Below are positions 9,112 through 20,650 of a stretch of 64,000 bases of DNA, piece after piece. The number at the start of each line of letters is the position of its first letter. The first letter of the stretch is position 1. Origin of the DNA: Doryteuthis pealeii (lineage: Eukaryota; Mollusca; Cephalopoda; Myopsida; Loliginidae); the NCBI GenBank assembly GCA_023376005.1, contig CM042181.1, forward strand, positions 20,236,621 through 20,300,620, in the 5' to 3' direction. Below the pieces are notes generated by a model that had not been told where the DNA came from, ran no database searches, and saw only the letters and a list, made by a program, of their open reading frames with translations. The position numbers and the translations under genes were made by a program.

Positions 9112-10435
9112 AGTCAGAGGTTGAGTTCATTTGGATTCGTAGGTGAGACAGGTATCCTGCTCCTGCTTACAAGAAACCTACCAAGTTGTGAGAGGAGGAC
9201 TAATATCAACAAGAACAGAGCAATAAAACAGCTTCAACAGTTCTCTCTACTCGTTCCTTCATTGTTCATTGGCGGTTGTTCTTTCGGACTTTTTTCTTGG
9301 TCGAGGGTATCTGTTTCTTCATATCAGGATGGTATTTCTTCTTCCGTCAGGGTTGTCGTCTTTTCTCTGCCAATCCCATCTTTCTTAGTTTTTAGTCATG
9401 AAAACAACACGGAGACATATTTTTGTGTATACACATTTTTTTTATTCCTTTGAATACATTCTTAATCCACACATTAATGGGAGGGGGGATGCAGCACATA
9501 TTGAAGGACATGTCTGCCCCACTAGGGCTGCTTGGTTTCAACTCCACAAACTTATTTTATTTTCCAATAGTTGCCTGGTCACATGATCCTCTAAGCTAAT
9601 TAGAAGTCCACTCTAGATGACTGGGTTTAGGGCTATTGCCTATCAAACTATTAAGTTATGGAAACAACACGGAGGCATATTTATGTGTATACACTTTTAT
9701 TACCCTGAATCGCTTTTCTCGATACATTCTCTGCTGGTGTTTGGGGTATGACGTTATACTCCATCTAGAGATGAAGTTCCAATTCTGGAACTCTGGGGAG
9801 TGTGGAGTACTCCTTCATCGCCATCACTCTCAGGTCCACTCTGACCCAGAGTTAAACTGCATCTAGTAGTGAAGTTCCAATTCTGGAACTCTGAGGAGTA
9901 TGGAGTACTCCTTCATCGCTATCACTCTCAGGTGATACCCTGTGTATTAAACTCTGACGGTTGTAAAAAATTTTTTTTTTTTTTTTTTTTTCTTTTTTTT
10001 TTGTCGCTTATTTCCCAATACATTTTTTGACCGTGTCTGGGGTATGACGTTAAATTTCATCTAGAGGTGAAGTTCTCGGCTGTGGGTTTCAGTTTGTTGA
10101 TTGATGGTGTTTCTTCTTCCCTCAGAATTGTCTACTTTCCTGTGCATCCTATCTTTCTTGGTTTTTAGTCATGGAAACAACACAGAGACATATTTTTGTG
10201 TACACACTTTTATTACCCTGAATCGCTTATTTCCCGATACATTCTCTGCTGGTGTTCGGGGTATGACGTTAAATTGCATTTAGAGGTGAAGTCCCAATTC
10301 TGGAACTCTGGGGAGTGTGGAGTACCCCTTCATCGCCATCACTCCCAGGTGATGTTCTGTGTATTAAACTCTGTGACTTTTTTTTTTTTTTTTTTTTTTT
10401 TCCACCTACTTTCCCGATAATTTCTTTGCCGACTT
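9112..10435 (+). repeat. Diverged repeat cluster related to R1
   Basis: Contains at least three copies of a module GAAGTYCCAATTCTGGAACTCTG...GAGTGTGGAGTACYCCTTCATCGC (about 9770, 9870, 10290) and three of GGAAACAACACNGAGRCATATTT (9400, 9660, 10170). The first module is a distant relative of the R1 block GAGGTTCCAGTTTTGGAG...CTCCTTCATCACC, so this is an older or sister family. T-runs at 9970-10002 and 10378-10401 separate the copies. Confidence 0.6.
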
Positions 10436-10534
10436 ATATGTGCACAAGGAATAGACACATAACTATGTCTTCCTGAATCGGGCGTTCAGCCTCTGTCTAA
10501 ATTCTCATTTATTTTCACAGGATTGCCTGATGGG

Positions 10535-10785
10535 AGGGTGTCTCCATGGCATAGTGGCTAATGTGCTGAACTGTGACATTGTAGGATGCGAGTTCAAACT
10601 CCACTAGTGCTATTACATTCACTTTAAGACTAAAACCCTTGGGAAAAGTAGGAACTTTCTAATCCCCCAGCTATGGGTTAAATAGTACCAGTACTGTTTT
10701 TCTACAAGGGTGACTTTGGCATTAAATAACCCACAAAGGTTGATATGCCATTATACAAAGAAACCAAACCAAATCTGATTACGTG
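10535..10785 (+). mobile_element. tRNA-derived SINE
   Basis: The head has box A-like TGGCATAGTGG and box B-like GAGTTCAAACTCCAC at the spacing of a tRNA-type RNA polymerase III promoter. A body with CCCAGCTATGGGTTAAATAG follows, then the tail GGCATTAAATAACCCACAAA, GGTTGATATGCC. The tail matches that of the 5S-derived SINE. Similar tRNA-related SINE families are known in cephalopods. Confidence 0.75.
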
Positions 10786-11070
10786 ATTCTCTAGGCCAAT
10801 GGGAGCTGCACGTCCAAATGATCTTGGGGGTGATACTCTGTCTATCAAACTCTGTGACTGTTGTATTTTTCCATTCGGTTTATCATTTTAAAAACTATAT
10901 TACCTTACCAAAATGATCGGTTAGATAAAAAAAAAATGCCTGCTCTCCTTTTGTTCATTATAAGTCAGTTATTTGTGGGTCCTGTCCAGAATAGCCTACT
11001 TTGCTTTGCCTCAGTTCTGTCGTAATCAGGGTGAACTTTTCAACTTTTCAGATTAATGGAAATTCATTTA

Positions 11071-13511
11071 CATACTTCCATTCACCGTCCAGATAAGAAT
11101 AAGTTTCAGTCATTTGCTTCATTTTGTTTGACTGAATAATTAAATCCCAAATTCTATAGAAATCTAATACTTCCATTCACCATCCAGATAAGAGTAAGTT
11201 TCAGTCATTTGCTTCATTTTGTTTGACTGAATAATTAAATCCTAAATTCTATAGAAATCTAATACTTCCATTCACCATCCAGATAAGAGTAAGTTTCAGT
11301 CATTTGCTTCATTTTGTTTGACTGAATAATTAAATCCCAAATTCTATAGAAATCTAATACTTCCATTCACCATCCAGATAAGAGTAAGTTTCAGTCATTT
11401 GCTTCATTTTGTTTGAGTGAATAATTAAATCCCAAATTCTATAGAAATCTAATACTTCCATTCACCATCCAGATAAGAGTAAGTTTCAGTCATTTGCTTC
11501 ATTTTGTTTGACTGAATAATTAAATCCCAAATTGTATAGAAATCTAATACTTCCATTCACCATCCAGATAAGAGTAAGTTTCAGTCATTTGCTTCATTTT
11601 GTTTGACTGAATAATTAAATCCCAAATTGTATAGAAATCTAATACTTCCATTCACCATCCAGATAAGAGTAAGTTTCAGTCATTTGCTTCATTTTGTTTG
11701 ACTGAATAATTAAATCCCAAATTGTATAGAAATCTAATACTTCCATTCACCATCCAGATAAGAGTAAGTTTCAGTCATTTGCTTCATTTTGTTTGACTGA
11801 ATAATTAAATCCCAAATTGTATAGAAATCTAATACTTCCATTCACCATCCAGATAAGAGTAAGTTTCAGTCATTTGCTTCATTTTGTTTGAGTGAATAAT
11901 TAAATCCCAAATTGTATAGAAATCTAATACTTCCATTCACCATCCAGATAAGAGTAAGTTTCAGTCATTTGCTTCATTTTGTTTGACTGAATAATTAAAT
12001 CCCAAATTCTATAGAAATCTAATACTTCCATTCACCATCCAGATAAGAGTAAGTTTCAGTCATTTGCTTCATTTTGTTTGAGTGAATAATTAAATCCCAA
12101 ATTGTATAGAAATCTAATACTTCCATTCACCATCCAGATAAGAGTAAGTTTCAGTCATTTGCTTCATTTTGTTTGACTGAATAATTAAATCCCAAATTGT
12201 ATAGAAATCTAATACTTCCATTCACCATCCAGATAAGAGTAAGTTTCAGTCATTTGCTTCATTTTGTTTGACTGAATAATTAAATCCCAAATTGTATAGA
12301 AATCTAATACTTCCATTCACCATCCAGATAAGAGTAAGTTTCAGTCATTTGCTTCATTTTGTTTGACTGAATAATTAAATCCCAAATTGTATAGAAATCT
12401 AATACTTCCATTCACCATCCAGATAAGAGTAAGTTTCAGTCATTTGCTTCATTTTGTTTGACTGAATAATTAAATCCCAAATTGTATAGAAATCTAATAC
12501 TTCCATTCACCATCCAGATAAGAGTAAGTTTCAGTCATTTGCTTCATTTTGTTTGACTGAATAATTAAATCCCAAATTGTATAGAAATCTAATACTTCCA
12601 TTCACCATCCAGATAAGAGTAAGTTTCAGTCATTTGCTTCATTTTGTTTGAGTGAATAATTAAATCCCAAATTGTATAGAAATCTAATACTTCCATTCAC
12701 CATCCAGATAAGAGTAAGTTTCAGTCATTTGCTTCATTTTGTTTGACTGAATAATTAAATCCCAAATTCTATAGAAATCTAATACTTCCATTCACCATCC
12801 AGATAAGAGTAAGTTTCAGTCATTTGCTTCATTTTGTTTGAGTGAATAATTAAATCCCAAATTGTATAGAAATCTAATACTTCCATTCACCATCCAGATA
12901 AGAGTAAGTTTCAGTCATTTGCTTCATTTTGTTTGACTGAATAATTAAATCCCAAATTGTATAGAAATCTAATACTTCCATTCACCATCCAGATAAGAGT
13001 AAGTTTCAGTCATTTGCTTCATTTTGTTTGACTGAATAATTAAATCCCAAATTGTATAGAAATCTAATACTTCCATTCACCATCCAGATAAGAGTAAGTT
13101 TCAGTCATTTGCTTCATTTTGTTTGACTGAATAATTAAATCCCAAATTCTATAGAAATCTAATACTTCCATTCACCATCCAGATAAGAGTAAGTTTCAGT
13201 CATTTGCTTCATTTTGTTTGACTGAATAATTAAATCCCAAATTCTATAGAAATCTAATACTTCCATTCACCATCCAGATAAGAGTAAGTTTCAGTCATTT
13301 GCTTCATTTTGTTTGACTGAATAATTAAATCCCAAATTCTATAGAAATCTAATAGTTCCATTCACCATCCAGATAAGAGTAAGTTTCAGTCATTTGCTTC
13401 ATTTTGTTTGACTGAATAATTAAATCCCAAGAAATCTAATACTTCCATTCACCATCCAGATAAGAGTAAGTTTCAGTCATTTGCTTCATTTTGTTTGACT
13501 GAATAATTAAA
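11071..13511 (+). repeat. 95-bp satellite array, about 25.7 copies
   Basis: A strictly tandem 95-base unit, starting AATACTTCCATTCACCATCC and containing GAATAATTAAATCCCAAATT. Unit starts fall at exact 95-base steps from 11071 to 13351; the next unit starts at 13438 after an 8-base deletion. Most units are identical except at two positions, TTGACT/TTGAGT and ATTCTATA/ATTGTATA. The order of these variants (GAGT+ATTGT, GACT+ATTCT, GAGT+ATTGT) occurs twice exactly eight units (760 bases) apart, at 11831-12115 and 12591-12875. There are no unique spacers, so it is not CRISPR. It ends directly against an interspersed repeat of the CAGGCAATA family. Confidence 0.97.
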
Positions 13512-13735
13512 CCAAGAGAGTCGATCTCGGGGGGCCATCCCCCCAGGCAACACCTGCCCCCTTTATTTAAAGGGGCAGGGCTGGGTTTATTGCCTAGTGC
13601 CAGAGGCGCCCCCCTTGAGGGGGAATGCCGAGGGGATAGATGCAATTTTTAAACCCACCACCAATGAGTCTCGGCTTGTAGGTGGTCCCACGTTAATAGG
13701 GCCTTGTGCCTGACCTTGTACAAGTGGGGTACAAG
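13512..13735 (-). repeat. Interspersed repeat, CAGGCAATA family
   Basis: Contains CCCCAGGCAAC, GGGGCAGGGCTGGGTTTATT and GGGAATGCCGA. Read on the minus strand it runs from an ACGTGGGACC block to GGGGGGATGGCCCCC. Related copies are at 28040-28446, 50515-50660 and 50780-50920, with fragments at 23905-23955 and 54945-54995. The family is unclassified; no tRNA or 5S promoter is evident. Confidence 0.55.
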
Positions 13736-13909
13736 AATAATACCTTTCTACAAAGGAGAACGGTAATAAGGGGGATTAACCCCGAAGGGTCAAAGGGAGA
13801 TAAATTCAGAGTTCAAAGGGCAGGGAGTAATATAGAATTCTACATTCTTCCCCACTATTAAATTTTACAGTTCACAATAGCGAGTGAGCTTTCTCCGTTC
13901 TCTTACAGG

Positions 13910-14777
13910 TCATCTCTGATGGTCAGCTTTCACCACCTGCTGAAAAAGGGCAGGGGCTACCTTCAAACCAAAAGACAGTCTTTTAAGCTTGAAAATACCT
14001 TTACGAGTGTTAATGCACAGGAATTTAGAGCATTCTTCATTTACTTTAATTTTTAAATAGGCATCAGAGAGGTCAATCTTGGAGAAAAAATTTTCCACCG
14101 TTCAATTTAGAGAATAAATCTTCTGCTGAAGGAAGTGGGTAATTGTGGTCCTTTTAAGCACTCGTTTAAGCCAGTTGAGAAGTCTGCACATACTCTTATC
14201 TTATTGTTTTTCTTTTTGACATAAACTGTCGGACTGGCCCAATCTGTATGGTCAACTTTCTCAATTACGTCCATTTTTTTTAAAAAGTCTTTCCAACTCC
14301 TTTTTGATCGCGTCCATCGAAGAAAAAGGTACGTTTCTTTTTGGTTTAAAAACTGGTGTGGCATTTTCTTTTAATTCAAATTTAGCTTCTGTCTTCACAC
14401 AGTGTCCAAGACCTTCTGAAAATACTCTTGGGAATTCAGTTTTCAAGTCCTCCAGGAAACTTTTCATCTGGCTAGATTTCACCATATTTAACTTGTTGCA
14501 AAAAGAGTTAGCAGGTCGTTCCCATAAGTTAAACAGTACTATCAGGTCGACTCCGAATAGACAAGTGTTCCTTCCTGGTACGTACACCTTAGACTTGTAC
14601 GTTTGGTCCAAAAATGAAATATTGCACCTCAGTTCCCCTTTGAAATCCAATTTTCTTCCACACACACTTTTTGCCATTTTGCTGGTTTCCATTAACTTTG
14701 GACGACCAATCTTTTTCCAGATATCTTCATCAATGATACTGATATCTGATCCGCTATCCAGTACTAAGGTAACAGTA
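13910..14777 (-). pseudogene. Ty3/gypsy Pol fragment: protease and reverse transcriptase N-part (G2)
   Basis: Reading leftward on the minus strand, an aspartic protease begins with LVLDSGSDISIID (catalytic Asp at about 14756-14758), followed by a linker and the RT N-terminus with PVFKPKRNVPF, then VEKVDHTDWASPTVYVKK-like sequence. RT motif A is FSKIDLSDAYLKI and motif B is FGLKVAPALFQQV near 13930. Frameshifts occur near 14270 and 14100. The YxDD motif and everything beyond are lost at about 13910, where an unrelated 3' end or LTR-like stretch starts. Protease then RT is the usual Ty3/gypsy order. A SINE separates this piece from its gag (15030-15926). Confidence 0.85.
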
Positions 14778-14992
14778 ATGGGCCGGGTTAGATCAGTTGG
14801 TAGAGCGTTCAGCTAGGAATCATAAGGTTCCTAGTTCGATACCGGTCCTCTCCAACTCAGCGTATGAGTAGCACAGGGATCTGTGCGGTAAAGTAAGGAG
14901 CTGATGGTAGGTGTGGCGCTCCACTTCATATGCTAAAAACAATCTCCTTGGTCTAGCGCCTTTGAAAAGGGGATAGACTCCCTCGACTTTAC
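14778..14992 (+). mobile_element. tRNA-derived SINE inserted in the G2 gypsy
   Basis: Starts with a tRNA-like head: box A-like TAGATCAGTTGGTAGAGCG and box B-like CCTAGTTCGATACCGG, then a 130-base unrelated body. It lies between the gag zinc knuckles and the protease Asp of the gypsy element, on the opposite strand, so it was inserted into that element. I cannot define a clean target duplication. Confidence 0.8.
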
Positions 14993-15029
14993 TTTATGCC
15001 CATTAATAAGTACATCCACATACTTTCGT

Positions 15030-15926
15030 TTTTCACTCTGCTTTACTTTCTTCGATCGAAGTGCATTTACTCTGTCGGTCTTTTGTTTCTTCTTACGGCA
15101 GTAAGTTCCCTTGTGGCCTTTAAATCCACAATTAAAACAAGTTTTATTTCTGAACCAGCAACTTTTTCTTGTGTGTCTCGTACTCCCACAGCATTCACAA
15201 TTTTGGGTCTTGTACGTTTTAGGGATCCTTTGTCCTTTGACACGTATTTTATATACATTTTTCTCTTCAATGCGGGTGTTGTCTCTCTTTAAATTAATTA
15301 GTCATTGGCACTCTTCTGTAACTTTTTGTAAAGTACAGGATCATTTTGGTGATGAGAGTTCTAAGGAATCATCGGTGGGTTTCTTTTCCTTAACCTCTGA
15401 ATCACCCACTGCCAGAAAGATAATTTTTAAGAAGCTTAGTAACATTATAGTTACTATTTTTTGTTTTAATTTTGTGAGTACATTTCTTGAATTTAATTTC
15501 TTTAGAAGTATCTTCCTTAATGTTACTTTTTTCAATTTTAATTTCTTTGGAAGAACTATCTTCTAAAATTTTAATTTTGTTAGAAAAGGTACTTTCTACA
15601 TTTTTAATTTCGTTAGAAGAGGTACTCGGTTTAATTTTTATTTCGTCCGAAGTACTCGGTTTAATTTTTATTTCGTTAGCAGAGCTATCTGCGACCTTAT
15701 GGTGCAGGCTAGTCCTAATTTCTTTTATTTTATTTGTGGTCGTAAATAAGAAGTGACTTTCACAGAACGTGTCATCTTCTAGACTACATTCTATTTTAAT
15801 ATTTCTAAGACATTTAATTTTTCTATTTAACCTAAGGGCCTCTTCTATCCAGTCATTTACCTCTGATACAAGTTTCTCGAAAAGTCGTTCAGTCAGTTCA
15901 CGTTTACTCGCAATAAATGATAACAT
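15030..15926 (-). pseudogene. Ty3/gypsy Gag with two zinc knuckles (G2)
   Basis: The minus-strand start is MLSFIASKRELTERLFEKL. A roughly 90-residue segment with degenerate repeats EIKIKPSTS and SSKEIKI follows, a Lys/Ser/Glu-rich linker unusual for Gag. After a frameshift there are two CCHC knuckles: CECCGSTRHTRKSC and CFNCGFKGHKGTYC, both CX2CX4HX4C, about 15097-15205. Then come a basic KKKQK stretch and a VDVLINGHKVK segment that would lead into the protease. This Gag packages RNA in the cytoplasmic particle of the element. It is broken by at least one frameshift and by the SINE. Confidence 0.75.
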
Positions 15927-16222
15927 ATGTGAAACGTGTTGACATGCACTATTTCAAGTACCGACCAGAATTCTAATTTCTTCCATCCCTAATCTAAACC
16001 TATTCAAAATTTCTAAAGTAAATTTAACTAATAATAACGTGAAGACCTTTCAACAGAAATCCGATGATACAAACGTTTTTGCAAGGGTAATGGTGATAAC
16101 AGGGGTATTCTGTTCATCAGTAGGAAATGTTGATAAGACGCTTCGTCTCGGTAGTTTCTCGTTCTTCCTCGTAACCAGTTCAGTGATAAGTAATGGGGGA
16201 TGCTATTTTAGAAGGTTGAAAG
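15927..16222. other. Junction between two gypsy remnants
   Basis: No clear domain. On the minus strand the reading frame of the RNase H piece degenerates here, and the leader of the next Gag presumably starts here. Confidence 0.4.
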
Positions 16223-17029
16223 TTAACAGACTTCTGACAATGAAGCTCTACGCTGAAAGAAAGGTTGAATTCTTTTGTCTGTGCATACTTTTGGCCATTT
16301 TGTACGATGAAAACGCTTCTCAATTTGTAGCACTGGGTCGGAAATTGTAGCTTCACGGATCATTGTAGAAGTAACTGGTAATGCTCTCACAGTGGATGCA
16401 AAAACTGAAGTGATTTCTGGCTCCAGAGATACAGCTGCAATGACGGAGTCCTCTGGTACTTTATTTTGTACAGTCATGAGCCTAGGTAGTGCATCAGCAT
16501 GACCAATTGTATCAGTCCTGTTGTACTTTATAGTAAAGTTGTAGTCCAATAATGTAGTAGCCCATCTTTGCAGACGGTTTGCTGTATACACGGGAATCCC
16601 CTTTTTGGATTCAAAAATACTGAGAAGAGGATTGTGATCTGTGATCAGAGTAAAATGTCGTCCATACAGCATTTTATGGAATTTTTTTATAGCAAATACT
16701 ATAGCCAGGGCTTCCTTTTCAATTTGGCTATAGCTGCATTCAGCCGGTGTAAGTGATCTGGATGCATGAGCAATCGCTTTTTGACTGCTATCAGGAAAAA
16801 TATGAGAAATGACAGCTCCAACGCCATAATTAGAGGCATCCGAGACCACGACAATATCCAATGATGGATTATAATGTGTCAGCAAAAGATTTGAAGAAAT
16901 TAAAGTCTTTACCTTTGTGAAGGCTGACTGACATGCATCAGACCAGTCCCATGTAGTATCTTTCTTGAAAAGACTGTTGAGAGGTGCACAAACTCTATTG
17001 GGTCTAAGTCTGCTTTCACACACAGTCAC
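16223..17029 (-). pseudogene. Ty3/gypsy RT C-terminus and RNase H (G1)
   Basis: A 268-residue open frame. It starts in the RT-RNase H connection (LNSLFKKDTTWDWSDACQSA). RNase H catalytic residues are visible in order: Asp in VVVSDASNYGVGAV, Glu in YSQIEKEALAIVFAI, Asp in LITDHNPLLSIF, and Asp in GHADALPRL. The last 70 residues run into the linker before integrase and stop. RT motifs A-D and the integrase are absent. The frame is intact, so this is the best-preserved coding piece of the window, but it is only a fragment. It is upstream (in minus-strand order) of the G2 protease/RT, so it belongs to a different element copy. Confidence 0.88.
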
Positions 17030-17859
17030 TTTATTTTATCATTCAAATTTCCTTCTGTGTTTCTTGCAAAATAACAATTTCTTAGTCCTCTATACCTTTC
17101 TTCATCTTTTTGTTCAGTTTCTCCATCAACAAAGTGTTACATACGCCTATCGCTCAACGCTATACAGCGCTTCCATCAGAGATACCAAACAGAGTTGAAA
17201 GACGTATACAAAAACTTGGCAATAAACAACAATAAAGCATGATATTATTTCAAAACACACCATTTAATTCGAGGTTAAAATCTTTGGGAGTCCTAATACG
17301 ACTGCCGACAGGCTAGAGTTTTTAATGTCCTTTTGGTTGAATTTCTTCTTCAAAATCAATATATGATGTTCATAACGAAAGAAGTTACACTTATCTTTTT
17401 TATATGGGTGATTCATTTTCCGTGGTTACGATTATTCCGGTATTAATTCTTTTATCTGGCATTTTCATTGTGATTACTTTCTTTCGGGAGACATTCTTTG
17501 TCTTCCCTCCCCCACGAGATGTTCATTCATCGGTCCTCTGGTTTACACTGCCCAAAACTGACAACAGGGATCGCTTTCCCTTCCTCCAAATCGTGACGTC
17601 ACCTGTATCGGTACGTTTGGCCTACGTAGGTAAAGAAACGAGGGTAGTATCAGGCGTTTGTTTCATGTGCCTTCCTCTTCTTAGCTAGGTCGGCTAGGGC
17701 CATGAGTAAGCGAAATTTTTTTAGGGTCACAATCTGGGACTTCCCCCCCCCCCTCTCCCGGCGTCATTACGTCTCAGAATATTCCAAAGGTTCTATGATT
17801 TGATGGAACGTAACAAAAGCAAATGTTCAATTATTCCAATGCAGTTGTTGGTATCTATC
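17030..17859. other. Insertion or deletion scar inside gypsy G1, unrecognised
   Basis: In an intact element, protease and RT would lie here between the G1 zinc knuckle and RNase H. Instead there are about 830 bases with no domain I recognise. A 94-residue open frame at 17404-17688 has a hydrophobic start but no family resemblance. Confidence 0.45.
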
Positions 17860-18345
17860 CTAAAGGAAAAATGATTTTTTTCTGTCCGCATGAAATCTGC
17901 TTTCACGTGGATGACTGCGGTGCTTGACACGCCTTCGATAAATGGCCCCTTCTTTTACATTTAAAACATGTAGCCTCTTTATCAGGGCAGTATCTACATT
18001 CGTGACGGTAACCAGCACAATAAAAACACTTTTGAAAATTTTCGGCTGTGTAATTGCACATGTACATGGAGGTCCTTCTTCTCTCACTGTTATGGAATTA
18101 ATAGCCAGCATTTGGTAGTGTGTGTATGACTCCGACTATTTTTGAGCGATGTCCATGGCTCTGGCCTGGTCGACCGCTGTAGTCAAATCTAATGTTCTGT
18201 TTTCCAGTAGACATTGTTTCATTGTTTGTGAACGTAGTCCCCTGATGAAAGCATCTCTAATACTATCATCTCCGTTCTGTATAGCGCTTACCACTTTGAA
18301 ATTACAATCTTTTCCAAGTAGTTGAAGATGTCTCACATAATGCAC
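17860..18345 (-). pseudogene. Ty3/gypsy Gag C-part with two zinc knuckles (G1)
   Basis: The minus-strand segment from 18345 reads LHLLGKDCNF-like sequence (seen: MHYVRHLQLLGKDCNFKV) then DSIRDAFIRGLRSQTMKQ, a conserved Gag C-terminal motif of K02A2.6-type gypsy elements. After a frameshift come CCHC knuckles CFYCAGYRHECRYC and CFKCKRRGHLSKAC at about 17930-18040. The 5' side joins directly to a BEL-like gag piece at 18345, so the gypsy Gag N-terminus is missing. Confidence 0.8.
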
Positions 18346-19079
18346 TATCGATTCATCCTTTTTCTGGCCACCCCTTCAGAAATAGAGGGGGGGTGACAAA
18401 TTTGTCTCATTTTTTGGTATAATTTGTCAATCCTGCCAAAGTCATCTTTTATTCTTTTCCTTTCTTCGGACAAGACGTAGGCACATAGAGACATATTCTC
18501 CAACAACTCCACTATTCTTAAAATTCTGAAAGTCCCGCCCGTGACCAGAAATAGGGGGGGGACAATATGCAACCTCATAGATTACGCAACATGACCTCGG
18601 CGAGGTATTGCTTTACTGTTACAAAGTCGGTGTCGTATTTGGGAATCATGGTTATGATCTGTTTCCCTTATAATTTGAGGAACATCCCAAAATTCTTTCG
18701 TTAGTAGACCGACCGCTACTTCTTAATTGTTGTCCTCCAAGAAAAGATGGGAGACTAGTTGTAGTGCATAGCCAGTAAGGTATCCCTTTAGAATAGCTAA
18801 TTTGGCCTTTCCAGAATTTATTGGGTTAGTACAATTGTTGAATTGTACAATAAAATTCTTCAATTCAAATTTAGTGGGATTAATCCGACTAAACGTGGCA
18901 CACTGGAGTTTGGGGTACTGAAAAAGCAGTGACAGAGATTCGGATTTTCTGCAATTTTCGCTGAAGTCCAGCTCAGACATGTTCAGGATGCTATTTGAAT
19001 CAATGATTTCTTTAATCTTATTTCTAAGGAAAAATATAACTTGCTTGTGTTCTGCACCGTTAACCACATCCTTCACCAC
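18346..19079 (-). pseudogene. BEL/Pao-like Gag mosaic, copy 1
   Basis: From 19079 the minus strand encodes PKLQCATFSRINPTKFELK, then AKLAILKGYLTGYALQLVSH: a DUF1759-type Gag core as found in BEL/Pao elements (family assignment by pattern). It continues with KEFWDVPQIIRE-type sequence, then a TGTTGCGTAATCTATG segment that looks like the start of an LTR, then jumps to a second Gag piece (VLSEERKRIKDDFGRIDKLY). The order gag C-part, LTR start, gag N-part is not that of an intact element and recurs in at least six other copies. Confidence 0.6.
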
Positions 19080-19560
19080 AATACGATGGCTAATACCAAC
19101 ATTGTTACCATCAGCATTCTGCCAAATGCCCAGCCCTGTCGACTAGGGCGTTAATAGGGGGCTGCATTTGAATTTTTTATTTTTAGACTTTTCTCCTGAA
19201 TTTTCTTTTTATATTTTTTCTTTTGTCAGTCTCTCCTTGTTTAGTTTTCCCTCGTTTGGAAGTTAGGAGAGGGTCAGGCGTATTTTTATCATTTTTGGGG
19301 GGAGTTTTCTCTCACTCTGACCTGCCATAATGTTTTCAGGGAATTCATCCTTTTGGGTGTCCACAATTTTGTTTATCTCCCCCCCCCTTCCTTTTTAGGA
19401 GAGAGTAGGAGTAAGTCTGGCATCTTTGGGGGCTGAGAGAATACCTCTGTGCCCATAATTGGGTTTATTTTGCCTTCCTTTTGAGCAACAGCCCTGTCAG
19501 TGGGGCGTTAGAATGCATTTCATTTAGGTTGACTGAGAAGATTCCTAGTTCTTGTGCTTG
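19080..19560 (-). pseudogene. Degenerate BEL-like gag linker
   Basis: Two stretches (about 19255-19300 and 19395-19460) resemble, on the minus strand, the Pro/Lys linker MPDPLLSPKK and IMGTEEL seen at 57585-57660. Frames are lost and C-runs are expanded. Copies of CAGCCCTGTCG...GGGCGTT at 19130, 19490 and 19580 are fragments of R1's outer end. Confidence 0.45.
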
Positions 19561-19561
19561 C

Positions 19562-20205
19562 CTGCATCCAAGAATGCATCAGCCCTGTTGGCTGGGGCGT
19601 TAGAATACACCAACTGCACCTCTGCAGAAGGGTAAGACTCCCCCAGTGGGGCCACCTATTGGCTGTGGATGGCGACACGTGATGCTTAAGAATAGAGCCC
19701 AGGTGGATTAGCAGTTCATGACTTGCAATACTCCACTTTGGCCCTATCTTGGGCTAGATGGGCGGTCGGAGAGGCCCCCTCCGATCAATTGGCTGGTCCC
19801 ATCAAGCCCTAGCACCTATATGATTCTCCCAACCCTATTGCCCTTATAGCAAGCCCCAACCCCTTTTTATCATATGGGTGCTAGAAGGCGGTGACTGAGG
19901 GTCTACATGTCCTGGGAATGACGTTAAACTCTATCTGATAGTGAGGTTCCAGTTTTGGAGATTTGGGGAATGTGGAGCACTCCTTCATCACCATTGTTTC
20001 CTGGTCCACTCTGACTCCGTGGTAGTACCTGTTAGGGTCCCATCTATGGGTTAAATAGAAAAACATGAGCTGATAAACAAAATTGTATTATCCATTAAAA
20101 ATGAAATTATTTAAAAACTTTGTCAGCATTAAACATTTTCTTTACCAATAGAAGTATTCAGCATAGAATGACCCAAGAGGTTGACATGCCGTAAAATCCA
20201 ACCAA
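19562..20205 (+). repeat. R1 repeat, near full length
   Basis: R1 is an unclassified interspersed repeat of about 600 bases, oriented here so that the SINE-type tail (GGCATTAAAT...GGTTGATATGCC) is at its 3' end. Landmarks in order: CTGCACCTCTGCAG, GGCGACACGTGATGCTTAAG, CAATACTCCACTTTGGCCC, CACCTATATGATT, GGAGCACTCCTTCATCACC, GGGTCCCATCTATGGGTTAA, tail. No protein or tRNA head is visible. In this copy the tail is disrupted by an A/T-rich insertion around 20110-20160. Confidence 0.75.
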
Positions 20206-20650
20206 CCAACCTTTTGAGAAGAAAGTGGTAGTGGGTCAGGCATGTTTTTGGCCGGGCATTCAGGCTGGATGTTTTCTTTTTCAGCAATATTTGAGGGGAT
20301 TTGATTTGTATTCATAGTCTGTTGCAGATCACATAATCTTGACCAGATTCCTAAACGGAATTCCGTGCTCTCTCTGAAGTTTCTGTCAACACCAAACTCT
20401 CCCTCCTTCAAAGAGTCCTCACGACAAATTTGTCTCATTTTTTGGTATAATTTGTCAATCCTGCCAAAGTCGTTTTTTATTCTTTTCCTTTCTTCGGACA
20501 AGACGTAGGCACATAGACGTATTCTCCAACAACTCCACTATTCTTAAAATTCTGAAAGTCCCACCCATGATATGAAAAGGGGCCACCCCCTTCAGAAATA
20601 GAGGGGGGGGTGACAATAATCTATGCAACCACATAGATTACGCAACATGA
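20142..20650 (-). pseudogene. BEL/Pao-like Gag N-part and LTR start, copy 2
   Basis: The minus strand has the LTR-start block (TGTTGCGTAATCTATG, about 20649), then RKEEN/SEERKRIKNDFGRIDKLYQ, KMRQICREDSLKEGEFGV, and on to AEKENIQPECPAKN. This is a charged, likely helical Gag N-terminal region. It reaches the R1 tail near 20205, where the reading frame is overwritten. Confidence 0.6.

Noticed and set aside
11071..13511. CRISPR-like array
   Set aside because: Units are contiguous 95-base copies with no unique spacers, in a eukaryotic context. It is a satellite.
14778..14860. Functional tRNA gene
   Set aside because: Head continues into a SINE body; no complete cloverleaf with a mature 3' end is evident.
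17404..17688. 94-residue frame with hydrophobic N-terminus
   Set aside because: No family resemblance, single copy, and located in a gypsy scar.
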